Program-made: the position numbers and the translations under genes | Shown here: piece by piece, positions 40,432 to 48,955 of the stretch | Numbering within the stretch: the first letter of the stretch is position 1 | Layout of the letters: each line of letters begins with the position of its first letter | Source: Candidatus Kuenenia stuttgartensis | GTDB lineage: Bacteria; Planctomycetota; Planctomycetia; Planctomycetales; Planctomycetaceae | NCBI GenBank assembly: GCA_945861465.1 | Contig: CAMAVB010000017.1 | Coordinates: forward strand, 1-53,554 | Direction of reading: 5' to 3' | Length of the DNA stretch: 53,554 nt | Notes under the pieces: model-generated | Databases searched by the model: none | What the model saw: only the letters and a program-made list of their open reading frames with translations | What the model was told of the DNA's origin: nothing

Positions 40432-40986
40432 ATGGCCAAGAGTCGTCTGTCAATGCGTCGTGAAGTGGAAGCTGCTGAGGCCGCTGAAGCTGGAACGACC
40501 AAGAAAAAAGCCACCCGAAAAGCCGCTGGCGAAAAGGACGAAGGTACAACCAAAAAACGTGCCAAAAAGGGTGATACTGACCCGGCTGCTCCGAAAAAAC
40601 GGAAAGCCGCCAAACCTCGCACGAAGCGTGCCAAAGAGGCGATGCAGCGGCGGCGCCTGATCTGGGTCGTGTACAGCAGTACAATGCGGGAAGAAGGTCG
40701 TTTCCTGTACCACGAAAAGAATAAGGCCGACGAACTACTCGCGACCCTACTGGGCCGCGGCAAGAGGCGGTATTTCATACAGCCTATGAAGGAAGCTCTC
40801 AACCCTGATGGTACGCCGGTCGTTCACTCAGGGCCCGCGATTGCCATCGACGAAATTGAGTTCGAAGAAGCCAAGGTCGAATTGGATGCGGAAGCTGCGG
40901 ACGATGTGGATCTCGACGTCGATCTCGAAGGCGACGACGAGGAAGTCGAAGAAGCGGAAGCTGAAGAGGCGACACCAGAAGCCTGA
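40432..40986 (+). CDS. Charged protein: basic N-terminus, conserved core, acidic tail
   Basis: This 184-residue protein has three parts. Residues 1-75 are Lys/Ala/Thr-rich (TTKKKATRKAAGEK, KRKAAKPRTKRAKEA), like histone H1-type or other DNA/RNA-binding tails. Residues 76-135 form a compact core (RRLIWVVYSSTMREEGRFLY, LLATLLGRGKRRYFIQPMKE). The last 40 residues are almost all Asp/Glu. The start ATG has AGGAA 4 bases upstream; an open frame further upstream crosses a foldback repeat. I do not recognise the family. A nucleic-acid or ribosome-associated role is suggested only by charge. Confidence 0.8.
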   Translation: MAKSRLSMRREVEAAEAAEAGTTKKKATRKAAGEKDEGTTKKRAKKGDTDPAAPKKRKAAKPRTKRAKEAMQRRRLIWVVYSSTMREEGRFLYHEKNKADELLATLLGRGKRRYFIQPMKEALNPDGTPVVHSGPAIAIDEIEFEEAKVELDAEAADDVDLDVDLEGDDEEVEEAEAEEATPEA

Positions 40987-41079
40987 TCTTTCGGTAGCTC
41001 TACGCGCCGTAATTCAGCCACATTGCTCGCAGCCTCACATTCGTTTTTTTTGTTTCTCGCAGGACGCATGGTTTGCTCT

Positions 41080-41829
41080 ATGACGCAACTCCTGGTCTCA
41101 GTGAGAAATGTGGATGAAGCGATTGCTGCTGTCGAGGGCGGTGCTGACATTATCGACGTCAAGGAACCGAACCGAGGCTCTCTGGGGTGTGCGGCACCAG
41201 ACGTGATCCTCGCAATCGCCGACGCCATCAGCCGATTCAAGGTCGCGAAGCCACCTTTGAGTCTGGCGTTGGGCGAGTTGCATGAATGGCAATCCAGCGA
41301 CCCGACATCGCTGCGATGCGCGATTCAGAACTCCGCGCCGCAGTTCCTGAAACTCGGCCTGGCTGCGGCTTGCACTTTGCCGGGCTCGGGCTCGTGGGTC
41401 GCGGAATGGCAGCAGGTTCGATCCACGATCTGCGGCGCTCACGAGTGGGTTGCAGTCGCGTATGCGGACGACAAACAGGCACGTTCCCCAGACATCGATT
41501 GGGTTCTCCAGGCCGCCATCTCAGGCGGTTGCAGAGTCCTGTTGATCGATACCCACAACAAGAATGGCAGGTCATTGCTCCATCAGATGCCCATGGATTC
41601 CCTGCATGCCCTGCGCGGGCAGACGCGGGAACACGGGCTGAAACTGGCACTTGCCGGAAGCGTCGCCATATCAAACTTGCCGCTGCTCTTGCAGATTCAA
41701 CCGGACATCATTGCCGTGCGAGGTGCTGTGTGTGCGCAGGGCGACCGAACGGCAACCGTCAGCAAGTCTCTTGTGCAGCAATTCCGAATTGCGATGGGCC
41801 ACGCGCGGCGATCCGACGGATCAGTCTGA
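41080..41829 (+). CDS. mfnB: (5-Formylfuran-3-yl)methyl phosphate synthase
   Basis: This 249-residue TIM-barrel enzyme matches MfnB, which joins two glyceraldehyde-3-phosphates into the furan precursor of methanofuran-type C1 carriers. The N-terminus LLVSVRNVDEAIAAVEGGAD, then IIDVKEPNRGSLG, contains the Schiff-base lysine Lys28, equivalent to Lys27 of the Methanocaldococcus enzyme. Planctomycetes are known to carry archaeal-type methanopterin C1 genes. ATG 41080 matches the family start; ATG 41068 is also possible. The last six codons and the stop lie in a repeat (41811-41832), so the C-terminus RSDGSV may be a late replacement. Confidence 0.87.
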   Translation: MTQLLVSVRNVDEAIAAVEGGADIIDVKEPNRGSLGCAAPDVILAIADAISRFKVAKPPLSLALGELHEWQSSDPTSLRCAIQNSAPQFLKLGLAAACTLPGSGSWVAEWQQVRSTICGAHEWVAVAYADDKQARSPDIDWVLQAAISGGCRVLLIDTHNKNGRSLLHQMPMDSLHALRGQTREHGLKLALAGSVAISNLPLLLQIQPDIIAVRGAVCAQGDRTATVSKSLVQQFRIAMGHARRSDGSV

Positions 41830-41832
41830 TCC
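41811..41832. repeat. Palindromic repeat at the mfnB stop codon
   Basis: Positions 41811-41831 are the exact reverse complement of 42347-42367. The repeat supplies the last codons and the stop of mfnB. Confidence 0.75.
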
Positions 41833-41853
41833 ACCCGATGGCCGCCAAGTCAG

Positions 41854-42186
41854 CTAGTGTTTACGTGGCGTTCCCTGAATCTCCCGAGCCCGAGCCATTG
41901 CTTCTTCGGCCTCAAAGATCTTGCCACAGCGCTGGTAGATCACTGACAATTGTGTGAACGAAAACGCATCGTCGGGACTCAGCTCTGCTACTTTCTTCGC
42001 GTGCGCGATCGCTTCCTCCGGACGTCCCAGTTTCTGAAGATGGACTCCCAGTGCCAGATGTGTCTGCACATGACCTGGATCGATGGTCAGAATATGCTGC
42101 AACGCAGCCACACAGCCTTCCAGGTCGCCCTGGTCCTTGAGCTTGCGTGCGGCATCGTAGAGTTTCTCGGGATTGGATTCAGACAT
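41854..42186 (-). CDS. Small TPR-repeat protein
   Basis: This 110-residue protein is made of about three tetratricopeptide repeats: AARKLKDQGDLEGCVAALQH, ILTIDPGHVQTHLALGVHLQ with KLGRPEEAIAHAKK, and VAELSPDDAFSFTQLSVIYQ with RCGKIFEAEEAMARA. It should be a cytoplasmic adaptor that binds a partner by its concave surface. It is convergent with mfnB (24-base gap) and divergent from the GT39-like gene, so its partner is not evident. Confidence 0.85.
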   Translation of the reverse strand: MSESNPEKLYDAARKLKDQGDLEGCVAALQHILTIDPGHVQTHLALGVHLQKLGRPEEAIAHAKKVAELSPDDAFSFTQLSVIYQRCGKIFEAEEAMARAREIQGTPRKH

Positions 42187-42298
42187 AGGGAGCTCGTTCA
42201 GGATTCAGTATCGCGGAATGAAATTGGATCTCGGCGTATGGTAGACAATCGCGACGCAGCGACAAACGATGCCGAATTCGTTCCCGTCCACGTAAATC

Positions 42299-42316
42299 GT
42301 GTTCCCCGTGGAACAC
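42299..42316. other. parS-like palindrome
   Basis: GTGTTCCCCGTGGAACAC differs at one position from TGTTCCACGTGGAACA, a known variant of the ParB-binding parS site. It lies in the gap before the GT39-like gene. Related but weaker matches lie inside that gene (43313-43328, 44014-44029). No parA/parB gene is in the window. Confidence 0.4.
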
Positions 42317-42326
42317 AGGATTGGGT

Positions 42327-42370
42327 TTCATCCGACGGATTGGTCTGATCAGACTGATCCGTCGGATGAA
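42327..42370. repeat. 44-bp near-palindrome
   Basis: TTCATCCGACGGAT and ATCCGTCGGATGAA flank a GGTCTGATCAGAC centre; the whole reads almost the same on both strands. Its right half is the reverse complement of the repeat at the mfnB stop (41811-41831). It lies in the divergent 259-base gap between the TPR and GT39-like genes, so could also serve as an operator. Confidence 0.7.
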
Positions 42371-42445
42371 AGTCGGAACCATTCGTAGTAACATTACGCA
42401 GCAATTGCCACGCGAGGAAACGGGAACAAACATGGAAGCGGCTAC

Positions 42446-44386
42446 ATGAAACGACCTTCGATGCTCATTGAATCCATTGCTGTCGCGGGATTCTTCATTC
42501 TGGGCATGTCGCTGCGAATTGCACATCTGGAACGCGAAGCCGTCGAACACTTCGACGAAGGCATCTATGCCTCAGTGCTTTGGTACGATGGACAATTCAG
42601 CGAACCCTATCCAGCGCGGCATTTGTTCGCACCACCGCTGGTTTCCAGCATGATGGAATTCGTCAGTTGGATTTTCGGACTCTCTTATTACACTCCGTTC
42701 CTGCCGTCAGCCCTCCTGGGAAGTGCGACCATTCCTGCCATGTGGCTGCTCGCCCGAAGCTGGTTCGGGAAACCTGCGGGAATCTTTATTATCGCCGTTG
42801 TCGCCATGAGCGACTTTCATGTGCTGTACTCCCGGATGGCACTCACAGACGTCGCCTGCCTGTTCTGGATCATTGTGTCGGTAGGCCTTGGAACCCGGGC
42901 AGTCTCCCGGCAGTGCTTTCGAACCGCAGCGGCAGCAGGATTCGTCTGTGGCCTCGCATGGTGGACGAAATACACGGGCTGGCTGCCACTGGCGATCCTG
43001 TTCAGTGGGAGCGGGCTCTGGTGGATTTTGCAGGGCCGCAAATCGATGTCCATCATGCGGTTCACAGGAATTCTGGCAATGATGATTGTCGTCGCCACTG
43101 TGACTTTTGCCCCGTGGTGGTGGCAGCTTCGGGACGTCGGCGGATACCAAGCGGTCGCGGCGACTCATGAGTCGTACATCACCGGGTGGTCGTCATGGAC
43201 GAAAAATTTCGCGCAGCAGCTCACGGATCAGTTCCTCTTTGACGGGTTTACAGGACAGCTCTCGCTCGGCTTGGGACTCGGCATCGCTGGACTACTTCGA
43301 TGGACGTCGGGGCGTTCCACATGGAACGCGACACCAGGAAGTTCAAATTTCACAAATTCCGTCCGGTTACCCCCCCTGACTTTGTTGGTCCGATTCACAA
43401 CGGCCGCGATTGCGCTTTCGGTTATTTCAATTCGAATCAGAACACCGTTGATGCTTGTCTGCCTTGCGGTCGGGGGATTGAGCGGTATTTATCTGTGGCC
43501 CGTGCTGCAGCGTTTATGGCAACGTCGCGAGTTGAATGACCTGTCCCCGACGTCGCCCGGAGCCCTGCCACTCTCCGAGATGGATCTTGAATGTGCGCCG
43601 ACGATTGATCCGACACTCGGATTCTGCACGACGCTGACATGGTTTGTCGGGTTGTTGATTGCCACGCCGATGTATTCGCCGTTCAGCCGACTCTTCTTTC
43701 CCCTGTTGGCTGCAGTCTGGCTGGCGGCAGCAGGGGGCGTCGCGTGGTGGCTGGAATCCAATCTCAGTGTCGCGCGACGGATGGCAGGAACTGGTGAGAC
43801 CGCTCCGAAGCGTACATGGGGACATCAACTCGTGGCTGCGATGCTGGCCGCGGCGGTCGTGTCGTCATTCTTTCAATTCAATGACGACAACAAACTGGAA
43901 CTCTTGTCGAAGGCCGATCTGTTCCGCACATCACTCTTCGTCGATCGGAGTTCGATCGTGGCAGCCGCAGACAAGATTGCGGATGCGTGTGTCGAGGACG
44001 CAGCCGATCGTGACGTTCCACGTGGCACCGAACCGCCAGATCATCGCAGCCGCATTAAGACGATCATTTATGCCTATGGCGAACCCGCGCTGCTGTTTCA
44101 CCTCAACCGGCTCGGAGTCACCGTAGCGCCCGTAAGTCATCTTAATCTTCGCGACCCAGGCGACCGGGCACCCGCCGTCCCGACGTTTGTAGTGTTCGGC
44201 CCGAATGCCAAACGAACGGAGGGTTTCTGGGAGGAGCTGATGCAGCGTTCACACCACTTTCGACCCGTGACAACAATCAACTACAGCCCCGGCAACGTCA
44301 CGCTGCTGGATATGTTCAATCCCGGATGGCTTAAAGAACATCCGGAAGCCGCCTTCCAGACTCTGGAAGTGCATCGCGTAGAATGA
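42446..44386 (+). CDS. Polytopic glycosyltransferase, GT39/ArnT-like
   Basis: This 646-residue GT-C enzyme has about eleven helices. The first extracytoplasmic loop holds the acidic motif HFDEGIYASVLWYDG, followed by FAPPLVSSMMEFVSW and the RMALTDVACLFWIIVSVGLG segment, all typical of ArnT/PMT (GT39) enzymes that take sugar from polyprenyl phosphate. The C-terminal 150 residues are a soluble extracytoplasmic domain. GGAAG lies 8 bases upstream of the ATG. The stretch GRSTWNATPGSSNFTNS (about residue 290) and DVPRGTEPPD (about 525) are encoded by copies of a GTTCCACGTGGAAC-like palindrome and may be inserted repeats. Substrate unknown. Confidence 0.85.
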   Translation: MKRPSMLIESIAVAGFFILGMSLRIAHLEREAVEHFDEGIYASVLWYDGQFSEPYPARHLFAPPLVSSMMEFVSWIFGLSYYTPFLPSALLGSATIPAMWLLARSWFGKPAGIFIIAVVAMSDFHVLYSRMALTDVACLFWIIVSVGLGTRAVSRQCFRTAAAAGFVCGLAWWTKYTGWLPLAILFSGSGLWWILQGRKSMSIMRFTGILAMMIVVATVTFAPWWWQLRDVGGYQAVAATHESYITGWSSWTKNFAQQLTDQFLFDGFTGQLSLGLGLGIAGLLRWTSGRSTWNATPGSSNFTNSVRLPPLTLLVRFTTAAIALSVISIRIRTPLMLVCLAVGGLSGIYLWPVLQRLWQRRELNDLSPTSPGALPLSEMDLECAPTIDPTLGFCTTLTWFVGLLIATPMYSPFSRLFFPLLAAVWLAAAGGVAWWLESNLSVARRMAGTGETAPKRTWGHQLVAAMLAAAVVSSFFQFNDDNKLELLSKADLFRTSLFVDRSSIVAAADKIADACVEDAADRDVPRGTEPPDHRSRIKTIIYAYGEPALLFHLNRLGVTVAPVSHLNLRDPGDRAPAVPTFVVFGPNAKRTEGFWEELMQRSHHFRPVTTINYSPGNVTLLDMFNPGWLKEHPEAAFQTLEVHRVE

Positions 44387-44398
44387 AGTTGTCCCACC

Positions 44399-44471
44399 AA
44401 TCTTAATCCTACTCTTAATCTTAATCACTCGCGCCGTCGCATCGATTAAGATTAAGAGTAGGATTAAGATT
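44399..44471. repeat. Perfect 28-bp inverted repeat between convergent genes
   Basis: Arms 44399-44426 and 44444-44471 are perfect reverse complements with a 17-base loop. They are built of repeated ATTAAG/CTTAAT words (GATTAAGATTAAGAGTAGGA). It lies 13 bases after the stop of the GT39-like gene and 48 bases from the rpoN stop on the other strand, so it is well placed as a bidirectional terminator, and may also be a dispersed repeat. Confidence 0.85.
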
Positions 44472-44518
44472 AGGAGTCGAACACGAACAGTCTCCACGTC
44501 TCGACTGCAGAGCGTAGC

Positions 44519-46042
44519 TTAATACTCACGTCGTTGTCGCGAACTGGGGATCTGCATTTGTTTGCGGTACTTGGTGATCGTGCGGCGGGCCAGCTTGATG
44601 CCGTCTGCAGCAAGCGCATCGACCAGCGCGTCATCGCTCAACGGATCTTTCTTGTCTTCCTTGTCGATCAGTTCCTGCAGTTTGATCCGGATCGTGTCCC
44701 ATGCAACTTCGTCTCCGTCGGCTGTCTGAGTTCCACCGCCGAAGAATCGCTTGAGTGGAAACAAACCACGATGCGTCTGAATCCATTTTTCGTCAACCGC
44801 GCGGGACACCGTCGTGACATGCACGCCAACCCGATCGGCGATCTGCTGCATCTTCAGTGGATGAATGAACTCCGGTCCCTTGTCCAGGAACTCGCGCTGG
44901 TGATCGACAATTTCCTGAGCGACTTTTCGAAGCGTCGTGTAACGCTGTTCGATCGATTCGATCAGCCAGCGTGCAGATTCAATCTTGCGCTTAATCCAGT
45001 CTCGCGTTTCCTGGGTTGGATTTTCCTTCAGCATCTTTTGATACCGAGGACTGATGCGGAGCTCCGGGACATATTCGTCCAGTAGCTTGACGATGTAGCG
45101 ACCGGACTCATCTTCTTCGATCGCCAGATCGGGAGACACACGCTGCACATGCCGCTGCTCGAACCCCCGACCGGGATACGGATTGAGCGATTGAATTTGT
45201 TCGATCCCGACTTTAATCAGGTCGATCGAATAGCCAGTTGCCTTCTGAATCACGGGCAACCGATTGAAGGCTATATCTTCCAGGTGCTCACGAATCAGCA
45301 CTTCCACGACTTCGTGAAAAGGCAAATGATCATCGACCTGCAGCAACAACATCTCGCGATGATCGCGGGCACCAACACCGGGAGGGTCAAGATGCTGAAT
45401 CAGCCTCAGGACTTCCTCCGCCTGTTCCATGGAAATGCTCTGATCGTACAGCCGGTTGAACTGCTGTGCGATCTCTGGCAGCATGCTTTGCATTCTCCCG
45501 TTGTGATCCAGATGCTGGATGAGGTATTCACCAAATTCCCGCATGGCATGATCAATGCTGAAGAACGAAAACTGTTCCAGCAGGTATTCCTGAAGTGACT
45601 GTGGGCGAGCCACCATGTTGGACATCATGTCGTTCTGACGGTCCATGTCGTCGCTCATCTGATTCGACGACGGTCGAGATCCACCAAATCCGACATTGTC
45701 TTCCGACCAGTCAGCCGAGATTTCCAGCAGCCGTTCAAAGTCAGATTCGTTGTTCTCTTCTTTCCCGGCAACCAGTTCGCGATTCTCGACGTCCTTTTTT
45801 AGCTCGCGCACTTCACGTGGATCATCAGACGGAACGGAAAAGTCTGCAGCGTCCGGCTCGGGCGAAGGGGCGTCTTTATCCTTTTCGACACGTTCGAGAG
45901 TGACGTTTTCGACCAGTTCCTGCTCGATCCGCTCGTTGAGCGCCATCATGTTCAGCTGCAGGATTTCCATAGACTGGATCATCCGCGGAGCCAGCTTCAT
46001 TTGCTGGCTCATTTTCATTTGCTGAGAGATGTTTAGATGCAT
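44519..46042 (-). CDS. rpoN: RNA polymerase sigma-54 factor
   Basis: This 507-residue sigma factor has the Gln/Leu-rich activator-responsive region I (LNISQQMKMSQQMKLAPRMI then QSMEILQL), an acidic region II (about residues 60-135), the core-binding domain, the helix-turn-helix MQQIADRVGVHVTTVSRAVD with WIQTHRGLFPLKRFF, and the RpoN box as ARRTITKYRKQM. It directs RNA polymerase to -24/-12 promoters and needs AAA+ activators, none of which is in the window. ATG 46042 starts the canonical region I. The usual downstream hpf/ptsN-type genes are absent; the next gene is convergent. Confidence 0.95.
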   Translation of the reverse strand: MHLNISQQMKMSQQMKLAPRMIQSMEILQLNMMALNERIEQELVENVTLERVEKDKDAPSPEPDAADFSVPSDDPREVRELKKDVENRELVAGKEENNESDFERLLEISADWSEDNVGFGGSRPSSNQMSDDMDRQNDMMSNMVARPQSLQEYLLEQFSFFSIDHAMREFGEYLIQHLDHNGRMQSMLPEIAQQFNRLYDQSISMEQAEEVLRLIQHLDPPGVGARDHREMLLLQVDDHLPFHEVVEVLIREHLEDIAFNRLPVIQKATGYSIDLIKVGIEQIQSLNPYPGRGFEQRHVQRVSPDLAIEEDESGRYIVKLLDEYVPELRISPRYQKMLKENPTQETRDWIKRKIESARWLIESIEQRYTTLRKVAQEIVDHQREFLDKGPEFIHPLKMQQIADRVGVHVTTVSRAVDEKWIQTHRGLFPLKRFFGGGTQTADGDEVAWDTIRIKLQELIDKEDKKDPLSDDALVDALAADGIKLARRTITKYRKQMQIPSSRQRREY

Positions 46043-46274
46043 GATTGCGACCGAGTGTCTGGAAAAAATAAAAATTCTACGAAAATCAACAAAAAACTGA
46101 CACGTCACAGCGGCTCGACCAGTTTCCTGTATTTATCAGGTGAATGACCGCTGAAAATTCCTGTTGCTGCACTGCGTCCACGCACCGTTTGCCAACTCTA
46201 CTCTATCCTGATGGTCTCGTCGATCCGATTTTGGCATTGTTCTTGCAAACGTCCAGCGACTTTGAACAAATATT

Positions 46275-46599
46275 GCGATTCCGTAGCTTGACTCTCTGAG
46301 TCGAGTTCTGCGACTCTCGACGAACTGATCGGCGTCCGTCCGCTACGGCGGTCGGTTGAAGATCGCGAACACGTTTAACCGCTTGGGCAACAACCCTCGC
46401 TTCGTATTTCAAATTTCAAATACGAAATTTCAAATGGAACAATCGTGGCCCGCTGGGCACACGGTTAATCGAGCCGATGCCGACCACGTGAGGATTTGTC
46501 GCGGCATTGGCTGGAATTTTGTGGCGAATCCAGCGGCGATCTCGACTCAGAGAGTCAAGCTACTGGATCTCGACTCAGAGAGTCAAGCTACGGGATTGC
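46275..46599. repeat. 325-bp foldback element with 31-bp terminal inverted repeats
   Basis: Arms 46275-46305 and 46569-46599 are near-perfect reverse complements around GTAGCTTGACTCTCTGAG. The right arm is preceded by a second direct copy of its core (46541-46563), giving a 28-base tandem. The inside holds AT-rich near-repeats (TTTCAAATTTCAAATACGAA, 46407-46426) and no convincing gene. The right end stops at the last base of the DUF1501 stop codon. The remaining gap 46043-46274 shows nothing else. Confidence 0.75.
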
Positions 46600-47927
46600 T
46601 AGCCCAGCAGCGCGTCAATCGCGGTCGCACCATGATCTGCGAGCGGGATTGGACGGCCGATGTTGCTCAGGTTCGTAATGGCCGGGTCGAGGTCAAGCGC
46701 CCGGCAGATCGTGGCCATCAGGTTTTGGACGGTGACGGGACTTTCCTTGATCTCTGTGCCATCGTCACTTGTGACGCCGTACACCTGACCGCCCTTGATC
46801 CCTGCTCCGCCAAGCGCTGTACTCCAGCTACCCGGCCAGTGATCACGCCCGGAGTTGTCGTTGATCTGCGGAGTGCGGCCGAATTCTCCCATCCAGACGA
46901 CCAGTGTGTCATCGAGCAGACCGCGCTGCTTCAGATCAGTCATCAGTGTGGCCCACGCAGGATCCAGCACTTCACAGAGCGACTTCACTGCTGTGAAGTT
47001 TTCGGCATGTGTGTCCCAGCCGGCACCGGGAGCTCCGTCGATGCCTGTGAGCGAAACTTCGACAAATGACACGCCGCGTTCGATCAGGCGTCGGGCGAGC
47101 AGACATCCCTGGCCGAAGGTTGAACGTCCGTAAGCATCCCGAAGCATTTCGTCTTCTTCGTCCAGCTGAAACGCGCTCACAGCGTCCGACTTCATCATAC
47201 GGACGGCCTGCTCGTACGACTGGAGATGGCTGCTTCCCGGTGCATCCGGACGCTCGGCAAGGAATGAAGTTTCCAGCGTACTGAGCATGCTCAGTCTCGC
47301 ATCGACCTGCGCACTGGACAGACGAGCCGAGGGTTTCAGGTTGCGTACCTGAAACGATACGTTTTTGTCTTTGTCAGTTTCTGACGAAACAACCAGCGGT
47401 GACCATGCGGAGCCCAGAAAGCCGGGTCCATAGGCCGCTGGACTGAACGCGCGGAACGGATTGATGCTGACGTACGATGGCAGATCGCACGCCTCTTTCT
47501 TCAGCTGCTTTCCCAGGAACGCGCCCATCGATGGATATTGAATCGGCCCCTGAGGCAGGTACCCGGTGCGTATGAAATATGTCGCACGGGTGTGGTCGCC
47601 TTCTTTGGTTGACATGGACCGAATGGGCGCGAGGTGTTCCATCACACCAGCAATCTTTGGCAGGTTCTCGGCGATGCGAATTCCCGCAACACTCGTGTCG
47701 ATGGCTTTGGTCGGACCGCCATTCGCCTGGCCCTCTTTCGGGTCAAATGTTTCCATCTGACTTGGCCCGCCTGACATCCATAGCAAAATGCAGGATCGCT
47801 GCGGCCTCTTTCCGGATTCGGCCAACTGCGCAGCCAGCAGCGGCATCCAGCCGGACATCGACGCGCCAAGCAGTGACAGGCCTGAGTACCGGGCAAAACT
47901 CCGTCGGGTCATTGAGTTGTTGGGCAT
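46599..47927 (-). CDS. DUF1501 family protein (Tat-exported, sulfatase-like fold)
   Basis: This 442-residue protein belongs to DUF1501, a family expanded in planctomycetes and related to alkaline phosphatase/sulfatase folds. The N-terminus MPNNSMTRRSFARYSGLSLL is a Tat-type signal. Family landmarks are CILLWMSGGPSQMETFDPK, MSTKEGDHTRATYFIRTGY, GWDTHAENF, VVWMGEFGRTPQIND and GRDHWPGSWS, with metal-ligand-like Asp/His. It usually travels with a DUF1549/DUF1553 cytochrome protein, which is absent here. Function is unknown, perhaps breakdown of sulfated polymers. The start could be 47927 or 47936; longer frames lack the signal-peptide logic. Confidence 0.9.
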   Translation of the reverse strand: MPNNSMTRRSFARYSGLSLLGASMSGWMPLLAAQLAESGKRPQRSCILLWMSGGPSQMETFDPKEGQANGGPTKAIDTSVAGIRIAENLPKIAGVMEHLAPIRSMSTKEGDHTRATYFIRTGYLPQGPIQYPSMGAFLGKQLKKEACDLPSYVSINPFRAFSPAAYGPGFLGSAWSPLVVSSETDKDKNVSFQVRNLKPSARLSSAQVDARLSMLSTLETSFLAERPDAPGSSHLQSYEQAVRMMKSDAVSAFQLDEEDEMLRDAYGRSTFGQGCLLARRLIERGVSFVEVSLTGIDGAPGAGWDTHAENFTAVKSLCEVLDPAWATLMTDLKQRGLLDDTLVVWMGEFGRTPQINDNSGRDHWPGSWSTALGGAGIKGGQVYGVTSDDGTEIKESPVTVQNLMATICRALDLDPAITNLSNIGRPIPLADHGATAIDALLG

Positions 47928-48390
47928 GGCTATCATCCCGAAAAGAACGCTGTGGTCGGCACAGCGACAGTATAACGATGGCTCATGCCAACCGTCGATC
48001 GGAGACACTCTGCGGTCGATTTTGTTTATTTTTTTGCTCTCAGCGTTTGCTTCCATACTCCGGTAAATTGATCAGCACCCACAGCAGGTCCTTGAGACCG
48101 CAGCGAAGGTTCGGACACTTTCCGTTTACTTTCATCTGGACATTTCTGCCCGAGACTTCCCAAAAAAGTTCTCGTACGCGAAGTTCGAACCCTGGACGTT
48201 TGTGCCGGGAGTCGGCAGAAATGCAGGTGATGGGGACACTACCGGGGAAGAGTGAAATTGTTGAAGTCAGGGATTCACGGGACTTGCACAGACAGAAACT
48301 GGAACAGGACCCGCAATTGACTTAGATTGTGGACCGCTCGGCACATGTGATGCAAAGCGACTGTTGCCAAAAATTGAGGCCAAAAGTTCC
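47928..48390. other. Divergent intergenic region before the Hsp70 set
   Basis: This 463-base stretch lies between the DUF1501 start (-) and DUF2760 (+), and should carry promoters for both. Long open frames cross it on both strands but without family features. I see no strong hairpin and no clear promoter. Confidence 0.45.
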
Positions 48391-48954
48391 ATGGGACGTA
48401 TTTCACTTGCCTGGCAAATCCTCACAAGCGGTGCTTTCGCCGCCAGAGTGGCGACACTGCTTACGGCTCCTCCGGCGGTCGCCGCGCTGGCACCTCCCGC
48501 CACATCGCCAGGACCCGTCAAACCACCAGGTGCCCCTGCGCCGCCCAGATCCGTTGTTTCGGCAAAGCCACTTCGAAGCGATGCTGTGACTTTACTGGCA
48601 GGATTGCAGCGGGAAGGTCGGCTGATCGACTTCCTCAAAGAACCGATTGAAGCCTATTCGGACGCTCAGGTCGGTGCCGCTGTGCGAGACATCCATCGCG
48701 ACTGTGGCGGAATGCTGGAGCGGCAATTTGCGATTCGTCCTGTGCTGGATCAGGCCGAAGGCAGCAACGTGACGATCGGTGCCAGCGCGCAGCACGGTCG
48801 AATCAAACTCACGGGCAAAGTCGGCGACACGGCGCAGTGCTCAGGCACTCTGGTGCATCATGGCTGGCTGGTCACAAAAAGCGATGTCCCTGTGTGGACC
48901 GGTGATGCTGAAGCGGCATCGATCGTGACACCGGCAGAAGTGGAAGTACGCTGA
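48391..48954 (+). CDS. DUF2760 domain protein
   Basis: This 187-residue protein has a hydrophobic/amphipathic N-terminus (MGRISLAWQILTSGAFAARV), an Ala/Pro-rich linker (about residues 25-60) and the DUF2760 core (SDAVTLLAGLQREGRLIDFL, EPIEAYSDAQVGAAVRDIHRDCG). The second half ends in beta-rich sequence (GRIKLTGKV, GTLVHHGWLVTKSDVPVW). DUF2760 genes are found beside Hsp70-like genes; here the first Hsp70 starts one base after the stop. The start is ATG 48391 with GAGG 10 bases upstream. Function unknown; it may be a substrate or adaptor for the two ATPases. Confidence 0.87.
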   Translation: MGRISLAWQILTSGAFAARVATLLTAPPAVAALAPPATSPGPVKPPGAPAPPRSVVSAKPLRSDAVTLLAGLQREGRLIDFLKEPIEAYSDAQVGAAVRDIHRDCGGMLERQFAIRPVLDQAEGSNVTIGASAQHGRIKLTGKVGDTAQCSGTLVHHGWLVTKSDVPVWTGDAEAASIVTPAEVEVR

Positions 48955-48955
48955 C

